DNA of 64,000 nt from Sphingomonas hankookensis (GCF_028551275.1 NZ_CP117025.1:1793501-1857500); one strand, 5' to 3'. Positions 9,233 through 18,096 are shown, numbered from the stretch's first letter. Translations and numbers: made by a program. Notes: generated from the sequence alone by a model not told the origin.

Positions 9233-9848
9233 AAACCAAGTAGAAGTTGCAGGCGGCGATGCCCGCCACGCCGAAAAGATGCGCAAGAAGCAGACCGCGC
9301 AGGCCAAGATCATGGCCAGCAAGACCCGCGAACAGGGCCTGCTGATCGTCCACACCGGCAAGGGCAAGGGCAAAACCAGCGCGGCGCTGGGCATGGTGGT
9401 TCGCGCCATTGGCCACGGCATGAAAGTGGGGGTGGTCCAGTTCGTCAAAGGGGCGATGAAAACGGGTGAAAAGGCCGTGTTCGATGCCTTTCCGGACAAT
9501 GTCGAATTCAAGCCGATGGGCGAGGGATTTACCTGGGACACACAGGACCGCACGCGCGATATCGCGGCCGCCCGCGCCGGCTGGGACGAGGTCAAGCGCA
9601 TGATCGCCGACCCCAGCTATCACATGGTGCTGGCCGACGAACTGAACATCGTGCTGCGGTATGACTATCTGCCGGTCGATGAAGTGGTGGCGGTGCTGAC
9701 CGCGCGCGATGCCATGAAGCATGTGATCGTTACGGGTCGCAACGCGCCCGACGCGCTGATCGAGGTGGCGGACCTTGTCACCGAGATGACCATGGTGAAG
9801 CACCCCTTCCGTTCGGGCGTGAAGGCGCAGGCGGGGATCGAATTCTGA
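9222..9848 (+). CDS. cobO: Cob(I)yrinic acid a,c-diamide adenosyltransferase CobO
   Basis: The 208-residue protein is of the CobA/CobO/BtuR type. After a basic N-terminus (KMRKKQTAQAKI), it has the P-loop HTGKGKGKTSAALG (about residues 43-56), VGVVQFVKGAM, LADELNIVLRY and VIVTGRNAPD. It transfers the adenosyl group from ATP to Co(I) corrinoids. ATG 9222 lies 11 bp inside cobF. A 14-bp gap separates it from bluB. Confidence 0.95.
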   Translation: MEPENQVEVAGGDARHAEKMRKKQTAQAKIMASKTREQGLLIVHTGKGKGKTSAALGMVVRAIGHGMKVGVVQFVKGAMKTGEKAVFDAFPDNVEFKPMGEGFTWDTQDRTRDIAAARAGWDEVKRMIADPSYHMVLADELNIVLRYDYLPVDEVVAVLTARDAMKHVIVTGRNAPDALIEVADLVTEMTMVKHPFRSGVKAQAGIEF

Positions 9849-9862
9849 GCGACGCCCCGCCT

Positions 9863-10492
9863 GTGTTCGACGCGGAATTTGCGGAGCAATTCACGCAATT
9901 GCTGCGCTGGCGGCGCGATGTGCGGCAATTCGATCGCCGCGCTGTGGCGGAAGCGGACATGCGCGCGCTGCTGGCCTGCGCCGCGCTGGCGCCATCGGTC
10001 GGCAATGCCCAGCCGTGGCGGTTCGTGCGCATACGGACGCCGGACATCTGCAAGGCGCTGGCCGCCCATGTCGACGGGCAAAGCGCCCATGCGGCAGAGC
10101 GTTATGCCGGGCAGGAGCGGCACGATCACTACTTGTCGCTCAAGCTGCACGGCCTGCGTGAGGCGCCCGAACTGATCGCGGTGTTCTGTGACGAACAGCC
10201 CGAGGCGGGGCACGGCCTTGGCATTGCCACCATGCCCGAAATGTTGCGCTATTCCTGCGTGCTGGCGATCCACAATCTGTGGCTGGCGGCACGGTTGCGC
10301 GGACTTGGCCTTGGCTGGGTGTCGATTGTCGATCCCCCGGCGGTCCATGCCCTGCTGGACGTTCCCGCCACCTGGTCGCTGATCGCGCTGCTGTGCATCG
10401 GCTACCCAGCCGATATTTCCGACACCCCCGAACTGGAACAGCGCGGCTGGCAGCCGCGTGAACCGTGGGCCGACCGGGTGTTCGAACGATGA
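9863..10492 (+). CDS. bluB: 5,6-dimethylbenzimidazole synthase BluB
   Basis: The 209-residue nitroreductase-like flavoprotein has RWRRDVRQF near the N-terminus, then APSVGNAQPWRFVRI, a middle ATMPEMLRYSCVLAIHNLWLAARLRGLGLGW stretch and the BluB-typical ending W-PR-PW (GWQPREPW). It cannibalises reduced FMN with O2 to make DMB, the lower ligand of B12. GTG 9863 is the first usable start after the cobO stop. Its presence means that the lower ligand is made internally under oxygen, consistent with the cobG-type pathway. Confidence 0.92.
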   Translation: MFDAEFAEQFTQLLRWRRDVRQFDRRAVAEADMRALLACAALAPSVGNAQPWRFVRIRTPDICKALAAHVDGQSAHAAERYAGQERHDHYLSLKLHGLREAPELIAVFCDEQPEAGHGLGIATMPEMLRYSCVLAIHNLWLAARLRGLGLGWVSIVDPPAVHALLDVPATWSLIALLCIGYPADISDTPELEQRGWQPREPWADRVFER

Positions 10493-10517
10493 TTATCAAT
10501 CAAAGGACCAGAAAACC

Positions 10518-10925
10518 ATGCTGATACCCGTGGAGGACGGCCCCGCTATCGTGGCCTGCAACACCTGCCGCCACAGTGCCGATGCGCGTGAGGACGCCGC
10601 CGGAACGCGCGGCGGCGCGCAACTTGTTGCCGCGCTGCGCTCGGTTCAGCAGAGCGACGCGCGCTATGCCGGGGTTGCCGTGCAGGAAATGGCCTGCCTG
10701 TTTGCCTGCACCGATTTCTGCACCATCCACCTGCGCGCGCCGGGCAAGGTCGGCTATGTGCTGGGCCGCTTCGCCCCGGACGAGGACGCCGCTACCGCCA
10801 TTCTGGACTATGCGGTCCACTATGCCGCCAGCGAGCATGGCCGGGTGCCGTTCAAGCAATGGCCGCAAGGCGTGAAGGGCCATTTCATCACGCGCACCCC
10901 GCCGCCGGGCTTCGTCGCGGAATGA
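10518..10925 (+). CDS. DUF1636-type metal/iron-sulfur protein in the cobalamin operon
   Basis: The 135-residue protein begins at ATG 10518, with an AGGA about 10 nt upstream. Cysteines occur as CNTC near the N-terminus and CLFACTDFC in the middle, with one short downstream GYVLGRF segment. This pattern resembles the DUF1636 family and thioredoxin-fold [2Fe-2S] ferredoxins. Members are often found beside cobalamin genes, but no established reaction is known to me. It lies 25 bp after bluB and overlaps cobT by 4 bp, so it is co-translated with the pathway. An electron-transfer or cobalt-handling role is a guess from context only. Confidence 0.75.
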   Translation: MLIPVEDGPAIVACNTCRHSADAREDAAGTRGGAQLVAALRSVQQSDARYAGVAVQEMACLFACTDFCTIHLRAPGKVGYVLGRFAPDEDAATAILDYAVHYAASEHGRVPFKQWPQGVKGHFITRTPPPGFVAE

Positions 10926-11938
10926 GCCGGTTTGCCACGCTGGCCGCGTTTGAAGCAGCCCTTGCAGATATGCCAATCGCTGATGCGGACGCCATCGCCG
11001 CTGCGCGCGCGCGGCAGACCAGTCTGACCAAGCCAGCCGGATCGCTAGGGCGTCTGGAAGACATCGCCGTGTTTCTGGCCGGATGGCAGGGCACGGCGCA
11101 GCCGGTGATCGAACAGGGTCGCGCGGCGATCTTTGCCGGGAATCATGGCTTCGTCGTCCACGGGGTCAGCTCCTTTCCCGCCAGCGTGACCGCCGCGATG
11201 GTCGGCAATTTCACTGCTGGCGGCGCGGCGATCAACGCACTGGCCGGGGCGGCCGGACTGGATCTGCGGGTGGTTGCACTCGATCTCGACCGGCCCACGG
11301 CGGACTTCACTGTCGCTGCGGCAATGGACGAGACAGAGTGCCTTGCTGCACTTTCTGCCGGAGCGGCGGTGGTGGAGCCGGGGCTGCACCTGCTGGTCGT
11401 CGGCGAAATGGGCATTGGCAATTCGACCGCCGCCGCCGCGCTCTGCGCGCGCAGTTATGGCGGCACGCCCGCGCAATGGGTCGGGCCGGGCACCGGGGTT
11501 GATGCGGGCGGAATCGCGCGCAAAGTGGCGGTGGTGGAACAGGCACTGGCCTGTCATGCCAATGCGCCGGACACCCCGTTTGAAATCCTGCGCCGGTTGG
11601 GCGGGCGCGAAATCGCCGCGATTGCCGGGGCCGTGCTGGAGGCGCGCCGTCTGCGTATTCCGGTGGTGCTGGACGGGTTCATCAGCTGCGCCGCGCTGGC
11701 GCCGCTGGCCGCCGCCGTTCCGGCGATCACCGATCATTGCCTGGCGGGCCATTGTTCGGCTGAACCGGGGCATATCCGACTGCTGGGGCATTTGGGCCTT
11801 GATCCCCTGCTTTCGCTGGGGATGCGATTGGGCGAAGGCAGCGGCGCCGCACTGGCGGTGTCGGTAATCCGGGCAGCGCTGGCCACGCACAATGGTATGG
11901 CGACATTTGCCGAGGCCGGGGTGGCAGACGGCTTGTGA
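10922..11938 (+). CDS. cobT: Nicotinate-nucleotide-DMB phosphoribosyltransferase CobT (CobU in Pseudomonas denitrificans naming)
   Basis: The 338-residue protein has the family's TKPAGSLGRLE near the N-terminus, FAGNHGFVVHGVSSFP, GEMGIGNSTAAAAL at about residues 160-173, and a C-terminal GMRLGEGSGAAL. A late glutamate in FAEAGV (about E331) fits the catalytic base. It couples DMB with nicotinate mononucleotide to give alpha-ribazole phosphate. It overlaps the DUF1636 gene and cobC by 4 bp each. Confidence 0.95.
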   Translation: MSRFATLAAFEAALADMPIADADAIAAARARQTSLTKPAGSLGRLEDIAVFLAGWQGTAQPVIEQGRAAIFAGNHGFVVHGVSSFPASVTAAMVGNFTAGGAAINALAGAAGLDLRVVALDLDRPTADFTVAAAMDETECLAALSAGAAVVEPGLHLLVVGEMGIGNSTAAAALCARSYGGTPAQWVGPGTGVDAGGIARKVAVVEQALACHANAPDTPFEILRRLGGREIAAIAGAVLEARRLRIPVVLDGFISCAALAPLAAAVPAITDHCLAGHCSAEPGHIRLLGHLGLDPLLSLGMRLGEGSGAALAVSVIRAALATHNGMATFAEAGVADGL

Positions 11939-12504
11939 GCAGCTTTCCACTTTACCTCTTGCGCCATGGCGAACCGGAAGGCGCGGGGCGGCTGATCGGC
12001 CGCACCGATGCGCCGCCTACGGCCGCCGGTATCGCGGCCTGCGCCGATCAGGCGCGGGATCTGGCGGCGGAAGTGCTGATCGCGTCCGACCTGTCACGGG
12101 CGCGTTTGGCGGGCGAGGCCATTGGGCTGGCGACCGATGTGCCGCTGTCAATCGATCCGCGCTGGCGCGAGCTGGACTTTGGCGCATGGGACGGGATGGC
12201 GCCGGGCGATGTCGAAGGCGCGGCGCTGGCGCGGTTTTGGGACGATCCCGATGGCCATGCGCCGCCCGGTGGAGAACGCTGGTCGGCGCTGGTGGAGCGT
12301 GTGTCCGCTGCCATTGACGATCTGGCCGCGCGGCCAACGCTGATCGTCACGCACGCTGGCGCGATGCGGGCGGCGCTGGCGGTGTTGTGCGGGTTTGACA
12401 TGCACCAGACGTGGGCCGTTGACCTGCCCTACAATTGCCTGCTGACGTTGCGCGTCTGGCCCGGAGCAACCCCCACGGCACAGATCGCGGGGCTTTATCC
12501 GTGA
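11935..12504 (+). CDS. cobC: Alpha-ribazole phosphatase-like histidine phosphatase
   Basis: The 189-residue protein is a phosphoglycerate-mutase-type histidine phosphatase. It has LLRHGEP with R10, H11 and G12, a second basic residue in SDLSRARL, the acid pair in WRELDFGAWDG, and a late catalytic histidine in VTHAGAM (about 140). In this operon the expected substrate is alpha-ribazole 5'-phosphate or adenosylcobalamin 5'-phosphate. The start is GTG 11935, overlapping the cobT stop by 4 bp. The substrate assignment comes from context; the fold assignment is firm. Confidence 0.87.
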   Translation: MSSFPLYLLRHGEPEGAGRLIGRTDAPPTAAGIAACADQARDLAAEVLIASDLSRARLAGEAIGLATDVPLSIDPRWRELDFGAWDGMAPGDVEGAALARFWDDPDGHAPPGGERWSALVERVSAAIDDLAARPTLIVTHAGAMRAALAVLCGFDMHQTWAVDLPYNCLLTLRVWPGATPTAQIAGLYP

Positions 12505-13241
12505 GGGGCTTCATCATCGCCCTGCAATTCCTGACGCGGCTGCCTATGCCAACTCCACTGCGGACAATAGTCGTGGATGATGCCGCGTTTGCCCGGTCGA
12601 TGCGCTGGTTTCCCGCTGTAGGCCTGGTTATTGGTGCAGCGGTTGCGGGAGCCGCATGGGCAGGCGCGCTGGTCGATCACCGGCTGGGCACATTAGCCGC
12701 ACTGATCGTCTGGGTGGGCGTGACCGGCGCGCTGCACCTTGATGGCCTGGCCGACCTCGCCGATGCCAGCGGCGCGGCGCATAAAGATCGCGAGCGGCTG
12801 CTGGCCGTTCTGGCCGATCCCCATGTCGGCAGCTTCGGCGTTGTCGCGATTGTGCTCCAACTGCTGAGCAAGTTGGTGCTGCTGGATATGCTGGTGGATG
12901 CACGGGCGTTTGGCGCGCTGGTACTGGTGCCGTTTGCCGCGCGCATCGGCCCGCTGGTGTGGACATGGTGGCTGATGCCGCTGCATCAGGGGCTGGCGGC
13001 TCGATTCCGTTCCGCCATCGGCGCGATCGATCTTGCGGGCTGGGCGGCCGCGCTGGCAGCGGCGGCGTGGTTCACTCCGGCGCTGCTTGTCACACCATTG
13101 CTCGTTCTGTGGTGGGGGAGGCACGTGCGCCGCGCGTTGGGCGGGATTTCCGGCGATGGCCATGGTGCAGGCATCGAGTTGATCGAAACCGGCTTGCTGC
13201 TGAGCGTGGCAATCACGGGCCTATGGATACACACGACATGA
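12501..13241 (+). CDS. cobS: Adenosylcobinamide-GDP ribazoletransferase CobS (CobV)
   Basis: The 246-residue inner-membrane protein has several hydrophobic segments (about residues 35-60, 68-85, 115-150, 175-200, 225-243). Its family signature lies near the N-terminus: LQFLTRLP, a PAVGLVIG loop and LHLDGLADLADA with the conserved aspartates. It joins alpha-ribazole (or its phosphate) to adenosylcobinamide-GDP to make B12. The start is GTG 12501, overlapping the cobC stop by 4 bp; it overlaps cobD likewise. Confidence 0.93.
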   Translation: MRGFIIALQFLTRLPMPTPLRTIVVDDAAFARSMRWFPAVGLVIGAAVAGAAWAGALVDHRLGTLAALIVWVGVTGALHLDGLADLADASGAAHKDRERLLAVLADPHVGSFGVVAIVLQLLSKLVLLDMLVDARAFGALVLVPFAARIGPLVWTWWLMPLHQGLAARFRSAIGAIDLAGWAAALAAAAWFTPALLVTPLLVLWWGRHVRRALGGISGDGHGAGIELIETGLLLSVAITGLWIHTT

Positions 13242-14221
13242 ACAGTTTTAGTTTTCACGGCGGCAGGTTGGCCGATGCCATGGCGCAGTTCGGCATGGGC
13301 AAGGCGCCGTGGATCGACCTGTCCACCGGCATCAATCCGCATGGCTGGCCCGGCGCGGACAATCTGGCAGTGGACTGGCAGGCGCTGCCCGACACCGGCG
13401 CGCTGAACGATCTGGAGGCCGCCGCCGCCGCCTGTTTCGGCGCGGACCCTGCCCATGTCTGCGCTGTTCCGGGCACGGAGATCGGCTTGCGCATGCTTGG
13501 CGATATCCTGCCCGGCCCCGCTATCCATGCCCAGCCCAGCTATCGCACCCATGGCGAGATGATTCCCCGCAGCCGTCCCGTAGCCCTGACCGAATTGGCG
13601 GGGACAGAGGAAGCGACCCTCATCATCGCCAATCCCAACAACCCCGATGGGCAGATCACCCCGCCCGCGACGCTGCTGGGCTGGCTGGAGGCGCGGCGCG
13701 ACAGCGCAGCGTGGCTGGTCGTGGACGAAGCCTTTGCCGATGCCGCCCCGCACAGCAGCCTTGCCGCCCATGTGCAGGACGAACAGCGGCTGATCATCTT
13801 CCGCTCGTTCGGCAAATTCTTCGGGCTGGCCGGGGTGCGGCTCGGCTTTGTGCTGGGACCGCGCGCGCTGATCGCGCAATATCGGCAGCGGTTGGGCAGT
13901 TGGCCGCTATCGGCAGCGGCGCTGGCCATCGGCACGGCGGCATATCAGGATGTGGACTGGACAGCCGCCATGCGGATGGCCTTGCTTGAACAGGCGGATG
14001 CGCTGGACGCGGTGCTGGCGCGGCGAGGTTTCAGCGCGATAGGTGCCTGCCCGCTGTTCCGGCTGATCGAAACGGACAATGCCGCCGCGCTGTTCGAACG
14101 CCTTGCGCGCCATGCCATCCTGACGCGGCCGTTCGATTACGATCCGCGCTGGCTGCGCCTGGGCCTGCCCGCCGACCGAGAGGCGCTGGATCGCCTTGAT
14201 GCGGCGCTGGCTGATGATTGA
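13238..14221 (+). CDS. cobD: Threonine-phosphate decarboxylase CobD (CobC in P. denitrificans naming)
   Basis: The 327-residue PLP enzyme of the histidinol-phosphate aminotransferase fold has DLSTGINPHGWP near the start, IIANPNNPDGQITP, VDEAFADAAP and the Schiff-base lysine at about K192 in FRSFGKFFGLAGVR. It supplies (R)-1-amino-2-propanol phosphate, or the equivalent precursor, for the side chain attached by CbiB next door. ATG 13238 overlaps the cobS stop by 4 bp; ATG 13223 in frame is possible. Confidence 0.92.
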   Translation: MNSFSFHGGRLADAMAQFGMGKAPWIDLSTGINPHGWPGADNLAVDWQALPDTGALNDLEAAAAACFGADPAHVCAVPGTEIGLRMLGDILPGPAIHAQPSYRTHGEMIPRSRPVALTELAGTEEATLIIANPNNPDGQITPPATLLGWLEARRDSAAWLVVDEAFADAAPHSSLAAHVQDEQRLIIFRSFGKFFGLAGVRLGFVLGPRALIAQYRQRLGSWPLSAAALAIGTAAYQDVDWTAAMRMALLEQADALDAVLARRGFSAIGACPLFRLIETDNAAALFERLARHAILTRPFDYDPRWLRLGLPADREALDRLDAALADD

Positions 14222-15164
14222 TCTGACTGCTTTCCTGGCCTTGGTGCTCGACGCGGCAGTGGGCTGGCCTCAGCCGCTGTATCGCCGGATCGGCCATCCT
14301 GTGGGCATCTTTGCGCGGATTATCGCCGCGCTGGAACGGCGCTGGAATGTCCCCTCGCGGTCCGATGGACAGCGGCGCATGGCCGGGGCGGTCACCGTCC
14401 TGCTCCTGCTGGGTGTGGCGGGCGGTGCGGGCTGGGTGCTGCAAAGTCTGCTCGTGGCAATCGCCGGGCCTTGGGCCTGGCCCCTGATCGCTGTGCTGGC
14501 CTGGCCGGGTCTGGCGCAGCGCAGCCTGTACGACCACGTGCGCCCCGTTGCCGATGCGCTGGAGCGGCAGGATATGCCCAGCGCGCGCGCCGCAGTCGGC
14601 ATGATCGTTGGCCGTGATACGGCGGCGCTTGATGAAGCGGGTGTTGCCCGAGCGGCGATCGAGAGTCTGGCGGAAAGTTTCTGCGACGGGGTGGTCGCGC
14701 CGTTGTTCTGGCTGCTGGTGCTGGGGCTGCCCGGTATCTGGGCCTATAAGGCGATCAACACCGCCGACAGCATGATTGGGCACCGCGAGGAGCGATGGCG
14801 CGCCTATGGCTGGGCTGCGGCCCGCACCGACGATGCGATGAATCTCGCGCCAGCGCGTCTCGCGGGATTGCTGATCTGCCTGTGCGGCGGGGGTGGCTGG
14901 CGGATAGTATGGCGCGATGCGTCCAGGCACGCCTCGCCCAATGCGGGCTGGCCCGAGGCCGCGATGGCCGGGGCGCTGGGGCTGCGTCTGGCGGGGCCAA
15001 TCGCTTATGACGGGATTCTTTCGGACAAGCTCTGGATTGGGGAGGGAGACCGCCCGGCCCGGGCAGAGGATATTCAGCGCGGATTGGGCATCTACGCCCG
15101 TGCATGTCTGTGCCTGTGGTTGATAGCGGCCGGAATTGCAGGAGGTGCAGCATGGGCGCTATAA
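14214..15164 (+). CDS. cbiB: Adenosylcobinamide-phosphate synthase CbiB (CobD in P. denitrificans naming)
   Basis: The 316-residue polytopic membrane protein has LDAAVGWPQPLYRRIGHPVG near the N-terminus, RAAIESLAESFCDGVVAPLFW in the middle and the loop AYKAINTADSMIGHREERW. These are the CbiB hallmarks. It attaches the aminopropanol (phosphate) arm to adenosylcobyric acid. It starts 8 bp inside cobD and runs 13 bp past the cobQ start. Confidence 0.94.
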   Translation: MIDLTAFLALVLDAAVGWPQPLYRRIGHPVGIFARIIAALERRWNVPSRSDGQRRMAGAVTVLLLLGVAGGAGWVLQSLLVAIAGPWAWPLIAVLAWPGLAQRSLYDHVRPVADALERQDMPSARAAVGMIVGRDTAALDEAGVARAAIESLAESFCDGVVAPLFWLLVLGLPGIWAYKAINTADSMIGHREERWRAYGWAAARTDDAMNLAPARLAGLLICLCGGGGWRIVWRDASRHASPNAGWPEAAMAGALGLRLAGPIAYDGILSDKLWIGEGDRPARAEDIQRGLGIYARACLCLWLIAAGIAGGAAWAL

Positions 15165-16639
15165 TGCTTCAGGGCACCGGCTCTGATGTGGGCAAATCCG
15201 TGCTGGTGGCGGGGCTGTGTCGCGCCTTGGTGCAGCGGGGTTTGCGGGTCTTGCCGTTCAAGCCGCAGAACATGTCGAACAATGCTGCCGTCACCAGCGA
15301 TGGCGGCGAGATCGGCCGGGCGCAGGCCTTGCAAGCGATCGCCTGCAAGGTGGAGCCGCATACCGACATGAATCCGGTGCTGCTGAAACCGCAGGCGGAT
15401 CGCACATCGCAACTGATAGTGCATGGCCGGGTGCGAGGCACATTGGGCGCGGGCAATTTCCGGCAGGCACGGGGCGCTTTGCTGGGCGAAGTTCTGGCCA
15501 GCTATGAGCGGCTCCGTCAGGCCTGCGACATCGTCGTGGTCGAAGGCGCAGGATCTCCTGCGGAAATCAACCTGCGCGCAGGCGACATTGCCAACATGGG
15601 ATTTGCGCGCGCGGCAGGCGTGCCAGTCGTGCTGGTGGGCGATATTGATCGCGGCGGAGTAATTGCCGCCATCGTTGGCACGAAAACGATTATCGACCCG
15701 GCCGACGCGGCGATGATCCAGGGCTTCATCATCAATAAGTTCCGGGGCGATCCCGCCTTGTTCGCCGATGGCTATGCCCAGATCGAAAGCTTGTCAGGCT
15801 GGCGGGGTTTAGGTGTTGTCCCGTGGCTGGGGGCCACCGCGCGTCTGCCAAGCGAGGATGCCGTGGTACTGGAACGCGGCAAGATGCGCGCAGGGGGGCG
15901 CACCATGATCGCCTGTCCGATCCTGCCGCGCATTTCCAATTTCGATGATCTTGATCCGCTGAAGCTCGAACACGAGGTAGAACTGCACATGGTTCCGCCC
16001 GGTCAGCCGATTCCGGCAGAAGCCGCGCTCATCATCCTGCCCGGATCAAAGGCGACCATTGCCGATATGGCCGCTTTGCGCGACGAAGGCTGGGACATCG
16101 ATATTCTGGCGCATCACCGGCGTGGCGGGCTGATCCTTGGGATTTGCGGTGGTTACCAAATGCTCGGCAAAAGTATCGCAGATCCCGATGGGATTGAAGG
16201 TCCGGCCAGCGCTGCCAGCGGCCTTGGCCTGCTTGATGTCGAATCAACCTTGCACGCCCACAAGGCGTTGCGCCCGGTCAGCGGGCTGGCGATGGACGCG
16301 CCTTTTCAGGGGTATGAAATGCACATGGGGCAAACCAGCGGGCCGGACACGCAGCGGCCCTTCGCCCTGCTTTCCGATGGACGCTGCGATGGCGCGATTA
16401 ATGCAGGCGGAACGGTGTTTGGTTCCTATGTCCACGGCCTGCTGGCCGATGCGGAGCTGCGCCGGGCACTACTGTCGCGCATGGATGTAGAAGCCGGGGG
16501 CGTGGACTATGGCTTCACCGTCGAGGCGGCGCTTGACGAGATCGCAGTCGCGCTGGAGGAGGATCTCGATATCGACGCGCTGGTGGCGCTGGCGATGGCG
16601 GAACGCCCCGCCTCCGTCCCAGCGAGAGACAGTGCATGA
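15152..16639 (+). CDS. cobQ: Cobyric acid synthase CobQ
   Basis: The 495-residue protein has a dethiobiotin-synthetase-like P-loop domain (MLQGTGSDVGKSVLVAGLCR at its start, FKPQNMSNNA) and a C-terminal glutamine amidotransferase domain with about C332 (GICGGYQMLG) and YEMHMG. It amidates side chains b, d, e and g of adenosylcobyrinic acid a,c-diamide. ATG 15152 has a full GGAGG at 15141-15145, inside the 3' end of cbiB; this is the best Shine-Dalgarno of the operon. It overlaps cobU by 4 bp. Confidence 0.95.
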   Translation: MGAIMLQGTGSDVGKSVLVAGLCRALVQRGLRVLPFKPQNMSNNAAVTSDGGEIGRAQALQAIACKVEPHTDMNPVLLKPQADRTSQLIVHGRVRGTLGAGNFRQARGALLGEVLASYERLRQACDIVVVEGAGSPAEINLRAGDIANMGFARAAGVPVVLVGDIDRGGVIAAIVGTKTIIDPADAAMIQGFIINKFRGDPALFADGYAQIESLSGWRGLGVVPWLGATARLPSEDAVVLERGKMRAGGRTMIACPILPRISNFDDLDPLKLEHEVELHMVPPGQPIPAEAALIILPGSKATIADMAALRDEGWDIDILAHHRRGGLILGICGGYQMLGKSIADPDGIEGPASAASGLGLLDVESTLHAHKALRPVSGLAMDAPFQGYEMHMGQTSGPDTQRPFALLSDGRCDGAINAGGTVFGSYVHGLLADAELRRALLSRMDVEAGGVDYGFTVEAALDEIAVALEEDLDIDALVALAMAERPASVPARDSA

Positions 16640-17163
16640 GCAGTGCCTTGCCCCATTTGCTGGTGCTGGGCGGAGCTCGTTCGGGCAAAAGCCGCTTTGC
16701 CCAATGCCGGGCAGAGACCCTGACAGGTAAACTGGTCTATCTGGCGACAGCCCAGGCCTTCGATGATGAGATGCGCGAACGAATCGCGCTGCACCGCGCC
16801 GATCGCGGTCCGCGCTGGTCAACTGTCGAGGCACCGCTGGACCTGGCGGTGGCAATCACGGCATATAGCACGCCGGAAACGGTGGTGCTGGTCGATTGCC
16901 TGACGTTGTGGGCTTCGAACCTGATGCTAGCGGAACGCGATACTGCTACCGCTACGGAAGGACTGGCGCGCTCGCTTTCAGCCGCACGGGGGCCGGTCAT
17001 TCTGGTCGCCAACGAAGTGGGTCTGGGCATTGTACCCGACAACGCCCTTGCCAGAAGGTTTCGCGATGTTGCGGGCCGCATCAATCAGGAAATAGCGGCA
17101 GTGGTTGAAGAGGCAGTCATAATGTTCGCCGGCCTTCCATTGACGCTGAAACCTAAAGGATGA
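16636..17163 (+). CDS. cobU: Adenosylcobinamide kinase/guanylyltransferase CobU (CobP)
   Basis: The 175-residue bifunctional enzyme has the P-loop GGARSGKS at residues 12-19, LATAQAFDDEMRERIALHR containing the conserved acidic and histidine residues of CobU, VLVDCLTLW, and VANEVGLGIVPDN near the end. It phosphorylates adenosylcobinamide and transfers GMP to it. It is the last gene of the cob operon and is followed by a strong hairpin. Confidence 0.95.
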   Translation: MSSALPHLLVLGGARSGKSRFAQCRAETLTGKLVYLATAQAFDDEMRERIALHRADRGPRWSTVEAPLDLAVAITAYSTPETVVLVDCLTLWASNLMLAERDTATATEGLARSLSAARGPVILVANEVGLGIVPDNALARRFRDVAGRINQEIAAVVEEAVIMFAGLPLTLKPKG

Positions 17164-17171
17164 GCGGCTAG

Positions 17172-17216
17172 CCATACCACTTGCCACTGTGCAACTCGTG
17201 GGGGCAGGTGGTATGG
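17172..17216 (+). terminator. Hairpin after the cob operon
   Basis: Bases 17172-17185 and 17203-17216 form a 14-bp stem with one G-U pair and a 17-nt loop, starting 9 bp after the cobU stop. No T-run follows, so it could be a terminator needing Rho or an mRNA 3'-end stabiliser. The position after the last plus-strand gene supports an end-of-operon role. Confidence 0.55.
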
Positions 17217-17669
17217 GGCAAAGCCAGATCCAGCGTGTCGGTGACGTCGCCAGCAATGATTGTGGTGCATAGCTTCCACTAGATGATGTAGCGGGAATAA
17301 CGGTGTCTGCGGCTCGCTGATTAGCGAGTATGCCTTCGGACTCGGGGATCCCCGACCGCAGAGGTAATCACCGAAGTGCGCCAGTGCTCGCTGTCGACCG
17401 GTCTTGACAGCCTGGCCCGTTTTTTGTCCCGGTGTTGACACCTGAGCCGGAAACCTTTTGCCCCAGACCCCCATCCGCCCCATCTCACGCTAGCTAAGGC
17501 GGGTTGCGGCGAAGTCTGCCGTTTGAGCGGCGCACGTCGAACGGCAGCATTGTCCCAAATTTCGCCGTATAGCATTGGGAGCGGCTTGGGCCTTCGAACC
17601 CAATCCAAAACCTGACTGAATGGCAGAAGTCGGGGAACCGGGATGGCGGCCTGAACGACCGGGATTGGG
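17217..17669. other. Non-coding junction with short perfect palindromes
   Basis: No convincing gene is seen between the cob operon (plus strand) and the signalling block (minus strand). It holds a 6-bp stem with a 4-nt loop at 17313-17328 and a 14-nt perfect palindrome around a GGATCC core at 17342-17355. An open frame on the minus strand across 17321-17731 has no recognisable motif and overlaps the response regulator, so I do not call it. Confidence 0.5.
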
Positions 17670-18080
17670 TCAAGCCGGTCGATCGTGGCCTCTACGGTCG
17701 GTGTCGGCTGCCATTCGCCGCATGGCAGCAATCACGTCACCATGATGGATGGGCTTGGAATAGAACTCCGCGCGGACCGGCAGGTCGAGATCGGCCTTGG
17801 CGAAGGTTGCAGCGGTTAGGATGATCTCGATCGGCGGCCATCGATTGCGAATCGCAGCCGCGATCTCGATCCCCTTAACGCCCCGTGGCATGTCGAGATC
17901 GATATAGACGATCCGGATGTCCGTGCGGGTCTCAAGGATGCTGATCGCCTCATCGACGCTGGTTGCCTCGACGGGAATGAAACCCGCCCGTTCGACCATA
18001 TCGGCGACCTCGATGCGGAGCACCGGCTGATCCTCGACGATGAGAACAGGCAAAGGCCCGATCGGTTGTGACTGACCCAT
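17670..18080 (-). CDS. Single-domain response regulator
   Basis: The 136-residue receiver domain has the acidic pocket E16-D17, the phosphoacceptor D61 in YIDLDMP, the switch threonine in LTAATF and K109 in YSKPI. There is no output domain. It starts 16 bp after the stop of the HWE kinase gene on the same strand, so the two form a likely kinase-regulator pair. In alphaproteobacteria such stand-alone receivers paired with HWE kinases often relay to other proteins; the partner here is unknown. Confidence 0.88.
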   Translation of the reverse strand: MGQSQPIGPLPVLIVEDQPVLRIEVADMVERAGFIPVEATSVDEAISILETRTDIRIVYIDLDMPRGVKGIEIAAAIRNRWPPIEIILTAATFAKADLDLPVRAEFYSKPIHHGDVIAAMRRMAADTDRRGHDRPA

Positions 18081-18096
18081 AACGTGGCTGATCGAC

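Noticed and set aside
17182..17230. Cobalamin-riboswitch-like words (GCCACTGTG at about 17183 and AAGCCAG at 17221) after cobU
   Set aside because: The two words are too close together, the 5' half of the riboswitch is missing (cobU occupies that position) and no plus-strand gene follows. They fall within the terminator hairpin region.
17321..17731. A 136-codon minus-strand frame upstream of the response regulator stop
   Set aside because: No recognisable motif, overlaps the response regulator by 62 bp and has irregular composition.
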